From Candidatus Latescibacterota bacterium (GTDB taxonomy: Bacteria; Latescibacterota; UBA2968; UBA8231), in assembly GCA_022827165.1 (NCBI GenBank), contig JAJDTN010000028.1:1-52449 (forward strand): a stretch of 52,449 nt of DNA. Reading direction: 5' to 3'. Both the position numbers and the translations under genes were made by a program. Positions 33,827-42,003 of this stretch are shown here, piece by piece; the stretch's first letter is position 1; every line of letters starts with the position of its first letter. Under the pieces are notes generated by a model. That model worked only from the letters and a program-made list of their open reading frames with translations, did no database searches and was not told the origin of the DNA.

Positions 33827-34197
33827 GGGGGCGGGACCGGAACTCCGAGCTGGTCTATTCCACGGGAACCGGCGACGTCCGTGGGGAGACCCCCCGGCGC
33901 CGGAAGGACACGCGGCGTGGCGGCACGGGGAGGCCAGCCGCGCAGGCTGCGCCGGCGGACGGCATCGTCCGCGTCGGCCGCGAGACCAGGGGGCGCAAGG
34001 GCAAGGGGGTGACGGTCCTGACCGGCCTGCCGGTCAGCGGCCGGGAGCTGGAGGCGCTGGCCCGGGAGCTGAAGGCCCTGTGCGGGGCCGGCGGCACGGT
34101 GCGGTGCGGGGTCGTGGAGATCCAGGGGGATCACCGGGACCGCCTCGTGCGGGCCCTGGAGGAGAGGGGATGGCGGGCGAAACGGAGCGGAGGATGA
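33823..34197 (+). CDS. SUI1/YciH family translation initiation factor-like protein
   Basis: A 124-residue protein whose C-terminal half is a clear SUI1 (eIF1) domain: KGKGVTVLTGLPVSG, ELKALCGAGGTVRCGVVEIQ and GDHRDRLVRALEERGW. The N-terminal 50 residues are polar, basic and probably disordered, as in bacterial YciH. YciH-type proteins are thought to affect start-codon fidelity. It is joined to the amidohydrolase before it and the M81 peptidase after it by 4-bp overlaps, so it is part of a catabolic operon, which is an odd place for a translation factor. The family is certain and its role here is unclear. Confidence 0.9.
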   Translation: MRGRDRNSELVYSTGTGDVRGETPRRRKDTRRGGTGRPAAQAAPADGIVRVGRETRGRKGKGVTVLTGLPVSGRELEALARELKALCGAGGTVRCGVVEIQGDHRDRLVRALEERGWRAKRSGG

Positions 34198-35678
34198 GGG
34201 TGCGTCGGAAGGTCCTGATCGGGTACTTCTTCCAGGAGACGTCCCACTTCAACCCCGGCCTCACCACGCGAGACCGCTTCGACATCTCCTGCGGCGAGGA
34301 GCTGATCGAGCGCTACGCGGGGACCAACACCTACGTCGCCGGCGGTCTCGACGTCTTCAAGGAGGAAGGCGTCGACGTGGTCCCGACGTACGGCGCCTCC
34401 TCCGTGACCTCGGGCGGTCCCGTGCCGGCCCCCGATCTGGACGGCATGACCGACGAGATGCTGGAGGCGGTCGCCGCGGCGAAGGACGTGAACGGGGCCT
34501 ACATCGCATTCCACGGGGCCATGGCCGGCACCGAGGAGCACGACCCGGAAGGCCGCATCCTGGAGCAGGTGCGGAGCATGATGGGAGACAAGCCGATCGT
34601 CGCCTCGTACGACCTTCACGCCATTCTGACGGACCGCCTCGTGCGCTCGGCCGATGTCACCGTGGCCCTGCATACCTATCCGCACACCGACATGCGGCTC
34701 ACCGGGCAGCGCGCGGCGGCAGCTCTGGTGCGGCTCCTTCAGGGGGGCGCGCGGCCGACAGCGGCCCAGGTCAAGCTCCCCATGCTCGTCCGCGGCGACG
34801 AGCTGATCACGGAGACCGGGCTCTTCGGCCGGGCCATCGACCGCTGCAAGGCCTTCGAGTCGGACGAGAAGGGGCTGTCGGCGCTGGTGAACATCGGCAA
34901 CCCCTTCACCGACGTGCCTGAGCTGCGTACGAATACCCTGGTCACCAGCGACGGCGAGCCGCAGATGGCGCGGGACCTGGCCGAGGAGCTGGCCCGCTTC
35001 ATGTGGGAGCACCGCGGGAGCATGCAGGCGGAGCTGGTTTCCGTGGAGGAGGCCGTGGCCCTGGCCGCGCGGGAGCCCGGACTGACCGTGTTCTCCGACG
35101 CCGCGGATGCCACCTCCAGCGGCGCCTCGGGCGACAGCAACTGGATCCTGAGGGGCCTCATCGAGGCCGGGTACGGCAAGCGGGCCCTGCTGCCCCTGGT
35201 GGATGCGCCGGCCGTGGAGGTCGCCTTTGCGCGGGGGGTCGGCAGCCGGTTCACCGTGCCCCTCGGGGGAACGGTCGACCGGGAACGGCACCAGCCCGTG
35301 GAGTGCGAGGTCTACGTCCAGAGCCTCCACGACGGCCACTTCCGCACCGAATCGGGGGAGACCTCGCGGGCGGGCAGGACGGCGGTCCTGGTGAGCGGCG
35401 GCACGGTGATCATGACGACGGAGTTTCCCGTCTCGATCATGGGGCGACGGGTCTTCGAGGCGAGAGGGCTGAACCCGGTTGATTTCGACCTTGTGGTCTG
35501 CAAGAGCCCCAACGGGTTCCGCACCCACTACGAGGCGATCGCCGAGCGCATCGTGCCCGTGGACTGCCCCGGGTCGACGAGCGCCAACCTGAGGTCCCTG
35601 CCCTACCGCAACGTGACCCGGCCGATCTATCCCTTGGACGAGGACGCGGAGGCGAAGATCACCACCGCTCCCGGGTAA
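34194..35678 (+). CDS. M81 family metallopeptidase (MlrC-like)
   Basis: A 494-residue protein of the family named after MlrC, the microcystin-tetrapeptide hydrolase. The N-terminal GYFFQETSHFNPG corresponds to the family ExxxF(S)P start. DLHAILTDRLV and VALHTYPHTDMRLTG carry the predicted zinc ligands, and SDAADATSSGASGDS is the conserved Gly/Ser-rich loop. ATG at 34194 overlaps the SUI1 stop, with GGAG 6 nt upstream; an earlier ATG at 34170 is possible. It is the last gene of the operon and faces the opposing operon 11 bp away. Substrates outside microcystins are largely unknown; small peptides or amides are expected. Confidence 0.87.
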   Translation: MRVRRKVLIGYFFQETSHFNPGLTTRDRFDISCGEELIERYAGTNTYVAGGLDVFKEEGVDVVPTYGASSVTSGGPVPAPDLDGMTDEMLEAVAAAKDVNGAYIAFHGAMAGTEEHDPEGRILEQVRSMMGDKPIVASYDLHAILTDRLVRSADVTVALHTYPHTDMRLTGQRAAAALVRLLQGGARPTAAQVKLPMLVRGDELITETGLFGRAIDRCKAFESDEKGLSALVNIGNPFTDVPELRTNTLVTSDGEPQMARDLAEELARFMWEHRGSMQAELVSVEEAVALAAREPGLTVFSDAADATSSGASGDSNWILRGLIEAGYGKRALLPLVDAPAVEVAFARGVGSRFTVPLGGTVDRERHQPVECEVYVQSLHDGHFRTESGETSRAGRTAVLVSGGTVIMTTEFPVSIMGRRVFEARGLNPVDFDLVVCKSPNGFRTHYEAIAERIVPVDCPGSTSANLRSLPYRNVTRPIYPLDEDAEAKITTAPG

Positions 35679-35689
35679 GCCGGGTCTCC

Positions 35690-36715
35690 CTATATCTGGT
35701 TGCCGTAGACGGCGTCCACCAGCTCCATCGTCTGCAGGGCGTCCTCGAAGTTCGTCTCCGGCGCCACCCCGCGGCGCACGCACTCCAGGAAGTGGGCGTT
35801 GGTGTCCCAGGCGCCGTGGGTGCGGTGGGGCTCCTCGCTGCCGGCCAGCTCCACCGGGTCGAGCCGCTCGACCGGGTCGGACCGGTCGTCGGCGAAGAGC
35901 CGGCCGCCCTCCTCGGGGTCCCCGTAGAAGCTGACGCCGGCGGAGTGGATCTCCACGGAGAAGCTGCGCCGCCCGGCCATGAAGTTGTTCAGCAGCAGGC
36001 CGGTGGCGCCGCTGGAGAACCGCACCAGGGCCAGGTGGATGTTCCAGTGGCCGGCGTCGAGACGGCGGTTGTCGGAGGCCACGCTGACCACCACTCCCCC
36101 GCACAAGTAGCGCAGGGTGTCGACGGCGTGGATGCCGTCGCAGGTGAGCATGTCCATGGCGCCCCTGTAGTAGGGGGCGCCGCCGACCTGGTTCTTGTAG
36201 AACGAAGCATGGGCCGTGTGCACGGGTCCGCGCTGCTCGCAGCGCTCTTTGCCCTGGCGGATCACGGGCGAGAACCGGCGCTGGAAGGTGACGCCGGTGA
36301 GCACCTTGCGCCGTCGGGCGATCGCGGCCAGTTGGCGCACCTGCTCGGTGGTTACGGCGGGGGGCTTCTCGACGAAGAGGTGGCACCCCATCTCCATCAC
36401 CTCGGCGGCCACATCGTAGAGGTGGTGAGGCGGCATGATGGCGTACACGGCGTCGGGCCGCTCGGCGCCGATCATCTCCTGGTGGCTCTGGTATCGTCCG
36501 GGGATGCCGAAGCGGCTGCAGACCTGCTCCAGCCGGGCCTCGTCGAGGTCGCAGGCGGCCACGAGATCGCAGCCGGGCAGTTCGGCCAGGCATGGGTAGT
36601 GGGCGCTGGCGGCGCGGCCTCCGGCGCCGATGACGGCGACCCGGACCGGGCGCCGCCGGCTGGGTCGCTTCGGGGCCGCCGGGCGGGCCGGAGCCCTTCT
36701 CTTGGTCCTGGCCAA
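35690..36715 (-). CDS. Gfo/Idh/MocA family oxidoreductase with basic N-terminal extension
   Basis: A 341-residue NAD(P)-dependent dehydrogenase. The first 22 residues are unusually rich in Arg, Lys, Pro and Ala before the Rossmann motif VAVIGAGGRAASAHYP. The catalytic motif is FVEKPPAVT, and AMDMLTCDGIHAVDTLRYL supplies the family GxxxHxxD helix. The start appears to be TTG at 36715, only 4 bp after the stop of the preceding oxidoreductase, without a strong ribosome site, so it probably depends on translation of that gene. It is the last gene of the minus-strand operon from 40433. The basic tail could be a mis-called start region or a real extension. Confidence 0.83.
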   Translation of the reverse strand: MARTKRRAPARPAAPKRPSRRRPVRVAVIGAGGRAASAHYPCLAELPGCDLVAACDLDEARLEQVCSRFGIPGRYQSHQEMIGAERPDAVYAIMPPHHLYDVAAEVMEMGCHLFVEKPPAVTTEQVRQLAAIARRRKVLTGVTFQRRFSPVIRQGKERCEQRGPVHTAHASFYKNQVGGAPYYRGAMDMLTCDGIHAVDTLRYLCGGVVVSVASDNRRLDAGHWNIHLALVRFSSGATGLLLNNFMAGRRSFSVEIHSAGVSFYGDPEEGGRLFADDRSDPVERLDPVELAGSEEPHRTHGAWDTNAHFLECVRRGVAPETNFEDALQTMELVDAVYGNQI

Positions 36716-36719
36716 GCTG

Positions 36720-37823
36720 TCAGCCGCGCTCGCGGAAGGTGCCGGCCTGGCGCAGGGCCACGACGCCGTTGTCGAGCCGGCTCAGTGGGAAAGTGACGGG
36801 CCGGCTCCCGGTGAGCTGCGACTGGTACACGGCGGTTACCAGTTCCATGGAGCGACGGCCCACTCGGCCGTCGGAGCGCAGGGCCCCCTCTCCCTCGAGG
36901 GCGGCCAGCAGCTCCAGGAGGGCGGCGACGTATGTGCTGGCCGGAGCCGGCCGCTCGACCTCGGCGGCCTCGAGGTCGCTCCACTGGAACCCGGAGTCGG
37001 GCTCGTACATGCCCTGCTGCGACTGCTGAAGATGGACCTGCTCCCCCACCATGCGGATCAAGCCGGTGGAGCCGCGCAGCGCGAAGCCGTGGTCAGAATA
37101 CGTGGTCAACTCAGCGCCGCGGATCGTGCCGGTCACGCCGCTGTCGAACTTGAGGAAGGCGGCGGCGTAGTCCTCCACCGCCCAGGGTCGGGTCCGCTGC
37201 TCGGCGGTGCCGCAGAGCCAGGCCACCGGCCCCCCGTAGAGGTCCATGAGGTCGAAGTAGTGGGTGTAGTCGTGGAGCAGGGGCCCCTCGTTCTCGGAGC
37301 GCCAGGAGGGTTGCGGCTTGCAGCCGTCCATGAAGCAGTCGATGTGGATCAGGTCGCCGATGGCGCCGTCGGCGAGCAGCCGGGCCGCCAGCTCCCACTC
37401 GGGATGCCAGCGCCGGTTGTGGTTGACCTGAAGGAGGACGGACTCGGCCTCGCAGGCGGCGATCATCCGGTCGCACTCCTCCAGGGAGAGGGCCATCGGC
37501 TTCTCGCAGATGATGGCGCGGACCGAGGGCGCCGCGGCGCACTCGAGGACCATCTCGCAGTGCAGCTCGGGGTGGGTGGCGACGATGACGATCTCCGGCG
37601 ACGCCTGCTCCAGCATCTGCCGGTAGTCGCGGAAGAGGGCGTCGACGCCGAAGCGCTGCCCGAAGGCCTCGAGCTTGTCCAGGCCGCGGTTGACGCCGGC
37701 CACCAGGCGCACGCCCTCGCAGGCGGCGACCGCTTCCGCGTGGTTGTCGGGCAGGTCTCCGAAGGAGAACTGGTAGCCGACGCGGCCGGTGCCGATGACG
37801 GCGACGCCGAGGGGGGCGGCCAT
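36720..37823 (-). CDS. Gfo/Idh/MocA family oxidoreductase
   Basis: A 367-residue NAD(P)-dependent dehydrogenase with VAVIGTGRVGYQFS at the N-terminus, the lysine motif CEKPMALSLEECD, NHNRRWHPEW and a C-terminal alpha/beta domain containing LLHDYTHYFDLMDLY, which holds the substrate-site His/Asp pair. ATG at 37823 has GGAGG 7 nt upstream. It is followed closely (4 bp) by a second, divergent member of the same family, and preceded by the M81 peptidase gene across a 103-bp gap that might hold an internal promoter. Inositol or sugar dehydrogenase activity is the general expectation. Confidence 0.87.
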   Translation of the reverse strand: MAAPLGVAVIGTGRVGYQFSFGDLPDNHAEAVAACEGVRLVAGVNRGLDKLEAFGQRFGVDALFRDYRQMLEQASPEIVIVATHPELHCEMVLECAAAPSVRAIICEKPMALSLEECDRMIAACEAESVLLQVNHNRRWHPEWELAARLLADGAIGDLIHIDCFMDGCKPQPSWRSENEGPLLHDYTHYFDLMDLYGGPVAWLCGTAEQRTRPWAVEDYAAAFLKFDSGVTGTIRGAELTTYSDHGFALRGSTGLIRMVGEQVHLQQSQQGMYEPDSGFQWSDLEAAEVERPAPASTYVAALLELLAALEGEGALRSDGRVGRRSMELVTAVYQSQLTGSRPVTFPLSRLDNGVVALRQAGTFRERG

Positions 37824-37926
37824 CAGGCAGCCTCCGACGGCTGGCGCGGGTGTCGGGAAGAGTGTCTCCGATCGATTTCCATGGTGGCGCGTAAGCTAAC
37901 CGACGCCGCCCAAGGACAGCAACCGG

Positions 37927-39450
37927 TCAGCGGCCGGTCCCCGCGGCCAGCAGAGCGGCGTTCGTCCAGACCGTCGGCTCCAGGCCGGGGATGTCCTCGT
38001 CGAGTGGGAAGTAGGGGCGGGGCATGCGCCGCAGAGGATGGTTGCGGATGGTAGCCGGCGTCGGTCCCGGAGTGTCGAGGACGTGGAAGGCGGCGGCCAC
38101 CTCGTCGTAGACGTTGTGGAAGTTCATCGGATTCTTGGCGACGACGAACTTCGTCCGCCGGGGGTCGATGCCGACGGCCCGCCACTGCTCGTCGGCCCAG
38201 TCGTAGGTGGCGTGGCTGGTGATCAGCACCCGCACCGCTTCGATGGCGAGCACCGCCGTCGGCCCCATGTCACCGTCCACCCCGTCCCAGATGCCTCCGG
38301 TGTACCGGAAGCGGCCGTCGTGCACGCTCTCGACCTGCCCGTGGACCTGCAGCGGCCGGCCCCAGGCCGGGTCGAGTCTGTGGCCGAGGGAGGTGGAAAC
38401 CTCCGCTCCGGCGCCGGCTCGGTGACATGCTGCGGCCGCCCCCGGATCGACCACCGGCACGAGGGCCGGCGGCGGGTCGTCCAGGGCCAGCAGGGCGGCC
38501 AGGGCGGCGACGCTGTCACCCGACGCGCCCCCGCCGGCGCAGTCGGCGGCCTCGATGAGAACGACCGGCTGGCCGCTGGTCTCCAGGCCGGCGCGGATCG
38601 CCGCTTCCGGCTCCAGGGCCGCGGCCTCGAGCTCCTGGCGCCGGCTCCAGTAGTCCCGCGATGTGTCGAGGGCCAGCCGCCGGGCGCGGTCCATGTCGCC
38701 ATCGACGACGAAGAGGCCGCCGCCGCCGAGATCCGGCTGGTCGAGGAAGGGATGGACCAGGAACAGGCTGGCCGACAGCACGCCCGCCTCGGCTTCGCTG
38801 CGGCGCAGGTCCCGCATCATGCGGGCGAAGGCTCCGCCGCCGTCGGTGGAGCCGTTGATGCCGCCGACGATGACGGGCACCTTGGCCAGGGCCATGGCCG
38901 GACGGCAGCGCCCCGCGGCGGCTTCCAGGAGAAGGCGGGCGCCGCGCTCTCCGGTGGAGGCGGCGTCGCGGTGCGGATAGGTCGCCCAGGCCACCAGGGC
39001 GTGGGCGTTCTCGACCATGGCGCGGGTCACGTGGGCATGGAGGTCGAGGGTGGCCACCACGGGGACGGCCGGGCCCACGAGGGCGCGGACCCCCGAGATC
39101 AGGTCTCCCTCGACATCATCGACGCCTTCGGCGACGGCGCTTCCGTGAAGGGCGAGGAGCACCCCGTCGACGGGCAGGGCCCGGGATAGGCGGTCGAGCA
39201 GCTCGGCGCGCAGATACTGGTAGCAGTCGGCGGTGATGCAGCCGCCGGGGCAGGTGCTGGCCGAGATCAGGGGAGCGATGTCGGCGCCGGCGCCGCGCAG
39301 GGCCTGCAGGGCCCCCCCGACGACGCCGGCCTCCAGGCCGAGGACCTCGTCGCCCCGGCACAGCTCGTAGCGGGCGAACCAGTCGAGGTCGATCGGCGAG
39401 CCCCCGAACTGGTTGCACTCGGTCAGCACCGAGCCCAAGGCGATCTTCAC
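37927..39450 (-). CDS. M81 family metallopeptidase (MlrC-like), second copy
   Basis: A 507-residue homologue of the protein at 34194-35678. It shows the N-terminal GSVLTECNQFGGSPIDLDWF, the zinc-site segments LDLHAHVTRAMV and WATYPHRDAASTG, and EAADCAGGGASGDSVA as the Gly/Ser loop. The copies are clearly divergent, so this is not a recent duplication. GTG at 39450 overlaps the stop of the mannonate-dehydratase-like gene by 4 bp (GTGA), indicating coupled translation. The pairing with a sugar-acid enzyme argues against microcystin as the natural substrate here, and for a hydrolase of some amide or lactone in the same route; that is inference. Confidence 0.86.
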   Translation of the reverse strand: MKIALGSVLTECNQFGGSPIDLDWFARYELCRGDEVLGLEAGVVGGALQALRGAGADIAPLISASTCPGGCITADCYQYLRAELLDRLSRALPVDGVLLALHGSAVAEGVDDVEGDLISGVRALVGPAVPVVATLDLHAHVTRAMVENAHALVAWATYPHRDAASTGERGARLLLEAAAGRCRPAMALAKVPVIVGGINGSTDGGGAFARMMRDLRRSEAEAGVLSASLFLVHPFLDQPDLGGGGLFVVDGDMDRARRLALDTSRDYWSRRQELEAAALEPEAAIRAGLETSGQPVVLIEAADCAGGGASGDSVAALAALLALDDPPPALVPVVDPGAAAACHRAGAGAEVSTSLGHRLDPAWGRPLQVHGQVESVHDGRFRYTGGIWDGVDGDMGPTAVLAIEAVRVLITSHATYDWADEQWRAVGIDPRRTKFVVAKNPMNFHNVYDEVAAAFHVLDTPGPTPATIRNHPLRRMPRPYFPLDEDIPGLEPTVWTNAALLAAGTGR

Positions 39451-40433
39451 GGGTCCCGCAACCCTTCGAGAATCCCCTTGCTGTGGCCGACGCAGAAGGC
39501 GATGTAGGCCTTGCCGGCCTCGTCTCCGACCAGGCGCATGATGTGGTCGTAATCGATGGCGCGGTCGTAGCCGACATCGCGCAGGGCCCGGGCGACCTCG
39601 AACATCGACAGATCGCCTTCGTCGGGGGCGCGCTCCTCGTACCAGCCGTCCACGGGGATGCGGCCGTGGACGTTGCGGAAGTGGACGTGGAAGATCTTGC
39701 CGCGAGCCCCGAAACGGCGGATGCCCTCGAAGACGTCCTGCCCCGACTCGTAGCGGGTCCCGACGCAGAAGGTCATGCCCATGTTCGGCGAGTCGATCTC
39801 CCGGAAGAGGCGGTCGAAGCAGGCGAAGTCGTAGAGGATCTGGGGCACGCCGTAGAGGGCGGGCACGGGGGGATCGTTGCCGTGCATGGCGACGAGCACG
39901 CCGCCGCTCTCGGCGATCGGCACGACCCGCTCGAAGATGCGGATCGTGCGCTCCCAGAGCTGGTCCGCCGTGGGGGCGCCCTCCGGCGGGGGGCGGTCCC
40001 GCAGGGCTTCGGACAGATCGGAGCGCAGGTACTGGTAACCGCCCCGTCCCTCGACCCAGCTGTAGCCAGGCTCGGGAGAGTGGCCGAAGCTGCTGCCCTG
40101 GAAGCACTGCACCCCGAGGACGGGGAGGCCGTAGTCGCAGCAGACCCGGGTGTTGTGGGCCAGGTTGTCCAGCTCCTCCTCGGCGCCGGGCAGGCCGAGG
40201 AAGGTCTTGTGGGTCATGTCGCCGGTGCTGTTGATGCGCTCGATGCGCAGGTCGGCCGCGGCGAGCAGCTCCACGGCCCGCTCGACCCCTTCGCGGCTGA
40301 GGCGGCCCGTCTCGTCGTACCCCGGGATCAGGGACATGGTGATGTCGACGACATCGACGCCGATCTGCTTGAGGAAGCGCAGGTCGTCGGGGCGTTCGAG
40401 CCAGTCGGGGGAGATGCGGGTGCCGATCAGCAT
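39447..40433 (-). CDS. Mannonate dehydratase-like (UxuA family) TIM barrel
   Basis: A 328-residue protein resembling UxuA, which dehydrates D-mannonate to 2-keto-3-deoxygluconate. Matching segments are VAMHGNDPPVPALYGVPQIL, NMGMTFCVGTRYESGQD, FHVHFRNVHG and AIDYDHIMRLVGDEAG, in the family order, including the Cys and His/Asp candidates of the metal site. Many uncultivated-lineage homologues are annotated only as sugar isomerase/epimerase, so the exact reaction is uncertain. It is the first gene of the minus-strand operon and is divergent from hemF. It starts with ATG at 40433. Confidence 0.8.
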   Translation of the reverse strand: MLIGTRISPDWLERPDDLRFLKQIGVDVVDITMSLIPGYDETGRLSREGVERAVELLAAADLRIERINSTGDMTHKTFLGLPGAEEELDNLAHNTRVCCDYGLPVLGVQCFQGSSFGHSPEPGYSWVEGRGGYQYLRSDLSEALRDRPPPEGAPTADQLWERTIRIFERVVPIAESGGVLVAMHGNDPPVPALYGVPQILYDFACFDRLFREIDSPNMGMTFCVGTRYESGQDVFEGIRRFGARGKIFHVHFRNVHGRIPVDGWYEERAPDEGDLSMFEVARALRDVGYDRAIDYDHIMRLVGDEAGKAYIAFCVGHSKGILEGLRDP

Positions 40434-40476
40434 GGAGGGTGTTTCCCTGGGTGAATCTCGGGCGGTGGGAAGCGGA

Positions 40477-40498
40477 TTGACACCCGCCGAAGAGGCGG
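40477..40498 (+). promoter_or_regulatory. TTGACA with adjacent palindrome between uxuA-like gene and hemF
   Basis: A perfect -35-like TTGACA (40477-40482) is followed at once by CCGCC (40484-40488), a 5-base loop and GGCGG (40494-40498). The palindrome occupies the promoter spacer, as a repressor site might. The hexamer 17 bp downstream (CAGCTT) is a poor -10, so promoter function is doubtful. Confidence 0.3.
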
Positions 40499-40547
40499 TC
40501 AGCTTGTGGCGGCGGGAATCTCCCCAAAGCGACCGGGAGGGTCAAGC

Positions 40548-41477
40548 TTGCCGGAAGTCGAAGAGGTCTTCGCCTATCTCCGCGGGTTGCAGGACGCCAT
40601 CTGCGCCCACCTCGAGGAGATCGATGGAGGGGGGGCGAGCTCTCGCGAGGACGCCTGGACCCGCGAGGGCGGCGGTGGGGGGGTGAGCCGCGTCCTCGAG
40701 GGCGGAGCCGTGATCGAGAAGGCCGGCGTCAACCTCTCCAGAGTCTCCGGCACCCGGCTGCCCCCGGCGGCGTCGGCGCGGCGCCCGGAGCTGGCGGGAC
40801 GGGCCTTCGAGGCCATGGGTGTCTCCGTCATCGTCCACCCCCTCAACCCCTACGCGCCGACCTCGCACCTGAACGTGCGGTTCTTCATCGCCACCGATCC
40901 CGAGGAGGCCTCCGAGCCGGTCTGGTGGTTCGGCGGCGGCTTCGATCTGACCCCCTTCTACGGCTTCAAGGCCGACGCGGTGGACTGGCACCGGATGGCG
41001 AGGGAGGCCTGCGCGCCCTTCGGCTCCGGGCTGTATCCGCGGTTCAAGAAGTGGTGTGACGAGTACTTCCACCTGAAGCACCGGGGAGAGCCCCGAGGGA
41101 TCGGCGGCCTGTTCTTCGACGACTTCGACGAGGGGGGCTTCGACAGGGCCTTCGCCTTCATGCGCTCGGTGGGGGACCACTACAGGAAGGCGTACGGGCC
41201 GATCCTCGAACGGCGCAAGGCCACTCCCTATGGCCGGCGCGAGCGGGAGTTCCAGCTCTACCGGCGGGGCCGCTACGTGGAGTTCAACCTGCTCCAGGAC
41301 CGCGGCACCCTCTTCGGGCTGCAGTCCGGCGGGCGAGTGGAGTCGATCCTGGTGTCGATGCCGCCGAAGGTGCGATGGCGCTACGACTGGCGGCCGGAGG
41401 CCGGCACGCCGGAGGCGCGACTCCATGAGGAGTTCCTGCGGCCCCGTGACTGGGTGGAGGGATCTCGGGAAGCCTGA
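40548..41477 (+). CDS. hemF: Oxygen-dependent coproporphyrinogen III oxidase
   Basis: Decarboxylates coproporphyrinogen III to protoporphyrinogen IX using O2 in heme synthesis. The 309-residue protein shows all HemF landmarks: [58 protein letters not shown] and [32 protein letters not shown] at 40548 is chosen because GGGAGG lies 7 nt upstream; an in-frame GTG at 40506 would add non-conserved residues. It is a single-gene unit, divergent from the sugar-acid operon and convergent with the cold-shock gene. Its presence indicates the organism lives at least partly aerobically. Confidence 0.95.
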   Translation: MPEVEEVFAYLRGLQDAICAHLEEIDGGGASSREDAWTREGGGGGVSRVLEGGAVIEKAGVNLSRVSGTRLPPAASARRPELAGRAFEAMGVSVIVHPLNPYAPTSHLNVRFFIATDPEEASEPVWWFGGGFDLTPFYGFKADAVDWHRMAREACAPFGSGLYPRFKKWCDEYFHLKHRGEPRGIGGLFFDDFDEGGFDRAFAFMRSVGDHYRKAYGPILERRKATPYGRREREFQLYRRGRYVEFNLLQDRGTLFGLQSGGRVESILVSMPPKVRWRYDWRPEAGTPEARLHEEFLRPRDWVEGSREA

Positions 41478-41504
41478 CCGCTTCTTCGGCCGGGCCAGAA
41501 CGAG

Positions 41505-41535
41505 AAAACGGGGCCGGTGGAGACCACCGACCCCG
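41505..41535 (-). terminator. Intrinsic terminator of the cold-shock gene
   Basis: CGGGG-C-CGGTGG (41509-41520) pairs with CCACCG-A-CCCCG (41524-41535) around a 3-base loop with one internal mismatch. Read on the minus strand the hairpin is followed by TTTT (41508-41505). It lies 32 bp past the cold-shock stop and 31 bp past the hemF stop, so it may also slow hemF transcripts. Confidence 0.75.
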
Positions 41536-41567
41536 CTTCGCTCGGACTTCGCCGGGCGACGTGCCTC

Positions 41568-41783
41568 CTAGGCAGAGGCGGCCGTCACCCGCTCAGCGGC
41601 CGGGCCTTTCTGACCCTGCACCACGTCGAACTCCACCTGCTGACCTTCGGCCAGCGTCCGGAACCCATCCATCTGGATCGCGGAGTGGTGGACGAAGACG
41701 TCGGTGCCGTTCGCCCGCTGAATGAAGCCGTAGCCCTTGGCGTCGTTGAACCACTTTACGGTTCCGACTTCGCGCTCGGCCAC
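41568..41783 (-). CDS. Cold-shock domain protein (CspA family)
   Basis: A 71-residue single cold-shock domain, an RNA/ssDNA-binding chaperone that melts secondary structure. It reads [20 protein letters not shown], with RNP1 KGYGFI at residues 16-21 and RNP2 VFVHH at 29-33, followed by [21 protein letters not shown]. The start is GTG at 41783 with GAAGGAG 7 nt upstream. It has its own promoter, a long leader of about 170 nt and an intrinsic terminator, so it is a monocistronic unit, as cspA-type genes often are. Confidence 0.95.
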   Translation of the reverse strand: MAEREVGTVKWFNDAKGYGFIQRANGTDVFVHHSAIQMDGFRTLAEGQQVEFDVVQGQKGPAAERVTAASA

Positions 41784-41952
41784 TTACCAGCTCCTTCGCA
41801 AGAAGGGTGAAACAAAGCGTTGGACAGAGCGCGCAACGGACTCAAGCTGATGGAACTTCAGTTACCGCAATCTGCTGCTGCCAACTCGACAAAGCCGCCC
41901 GGTTTCCTCGCCACCGCCTTCGAGGGGAGAAGCTCGGGCCCGTGACGGCTTG
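41784..41952 (-). other. Long 5' leader of the cold-shock gene
   Basis: If transcription starts about 6-7 bases after the -10 at 41959, the mRNA carries roughly 169 nt before the GTG. E. coli cspA has a leader of similar length (159 nt) that refolds with temperature. No further gene fits in this stretch, and I did not find an exact cold-box sequence. Confidence 0.45.
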
Positions 41953-41958
41953 AGCACG

Positions 41959-41986
41959 AATGTAAGGAATTCCCCCGGATTGGCAA
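41959..41986 (-). promoter_or_regulatory. Putative sigma-70 promoter of the cold-shock gene
   Basis: On the minus strand TTGCCA (41986-41981), 16 bp, TACATT (41964-41959). Matches are five of six and four of six. It lies between the stop of the PhyH gene at 42004 and the cold-shock start. Confidence 0.55.
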
Positions 41987-42003
41987 TCGCCCGCCCCCGC
42001 CTC

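Noticed and set aside
34170..34193. Earlier ATG for the M81 peptidase
   Set aside because: The ATG at 34194 has GGAG at good spacing and overlaps the SUI1 stop like every other junction in the operon; the extra eight residues precede the conserved start.
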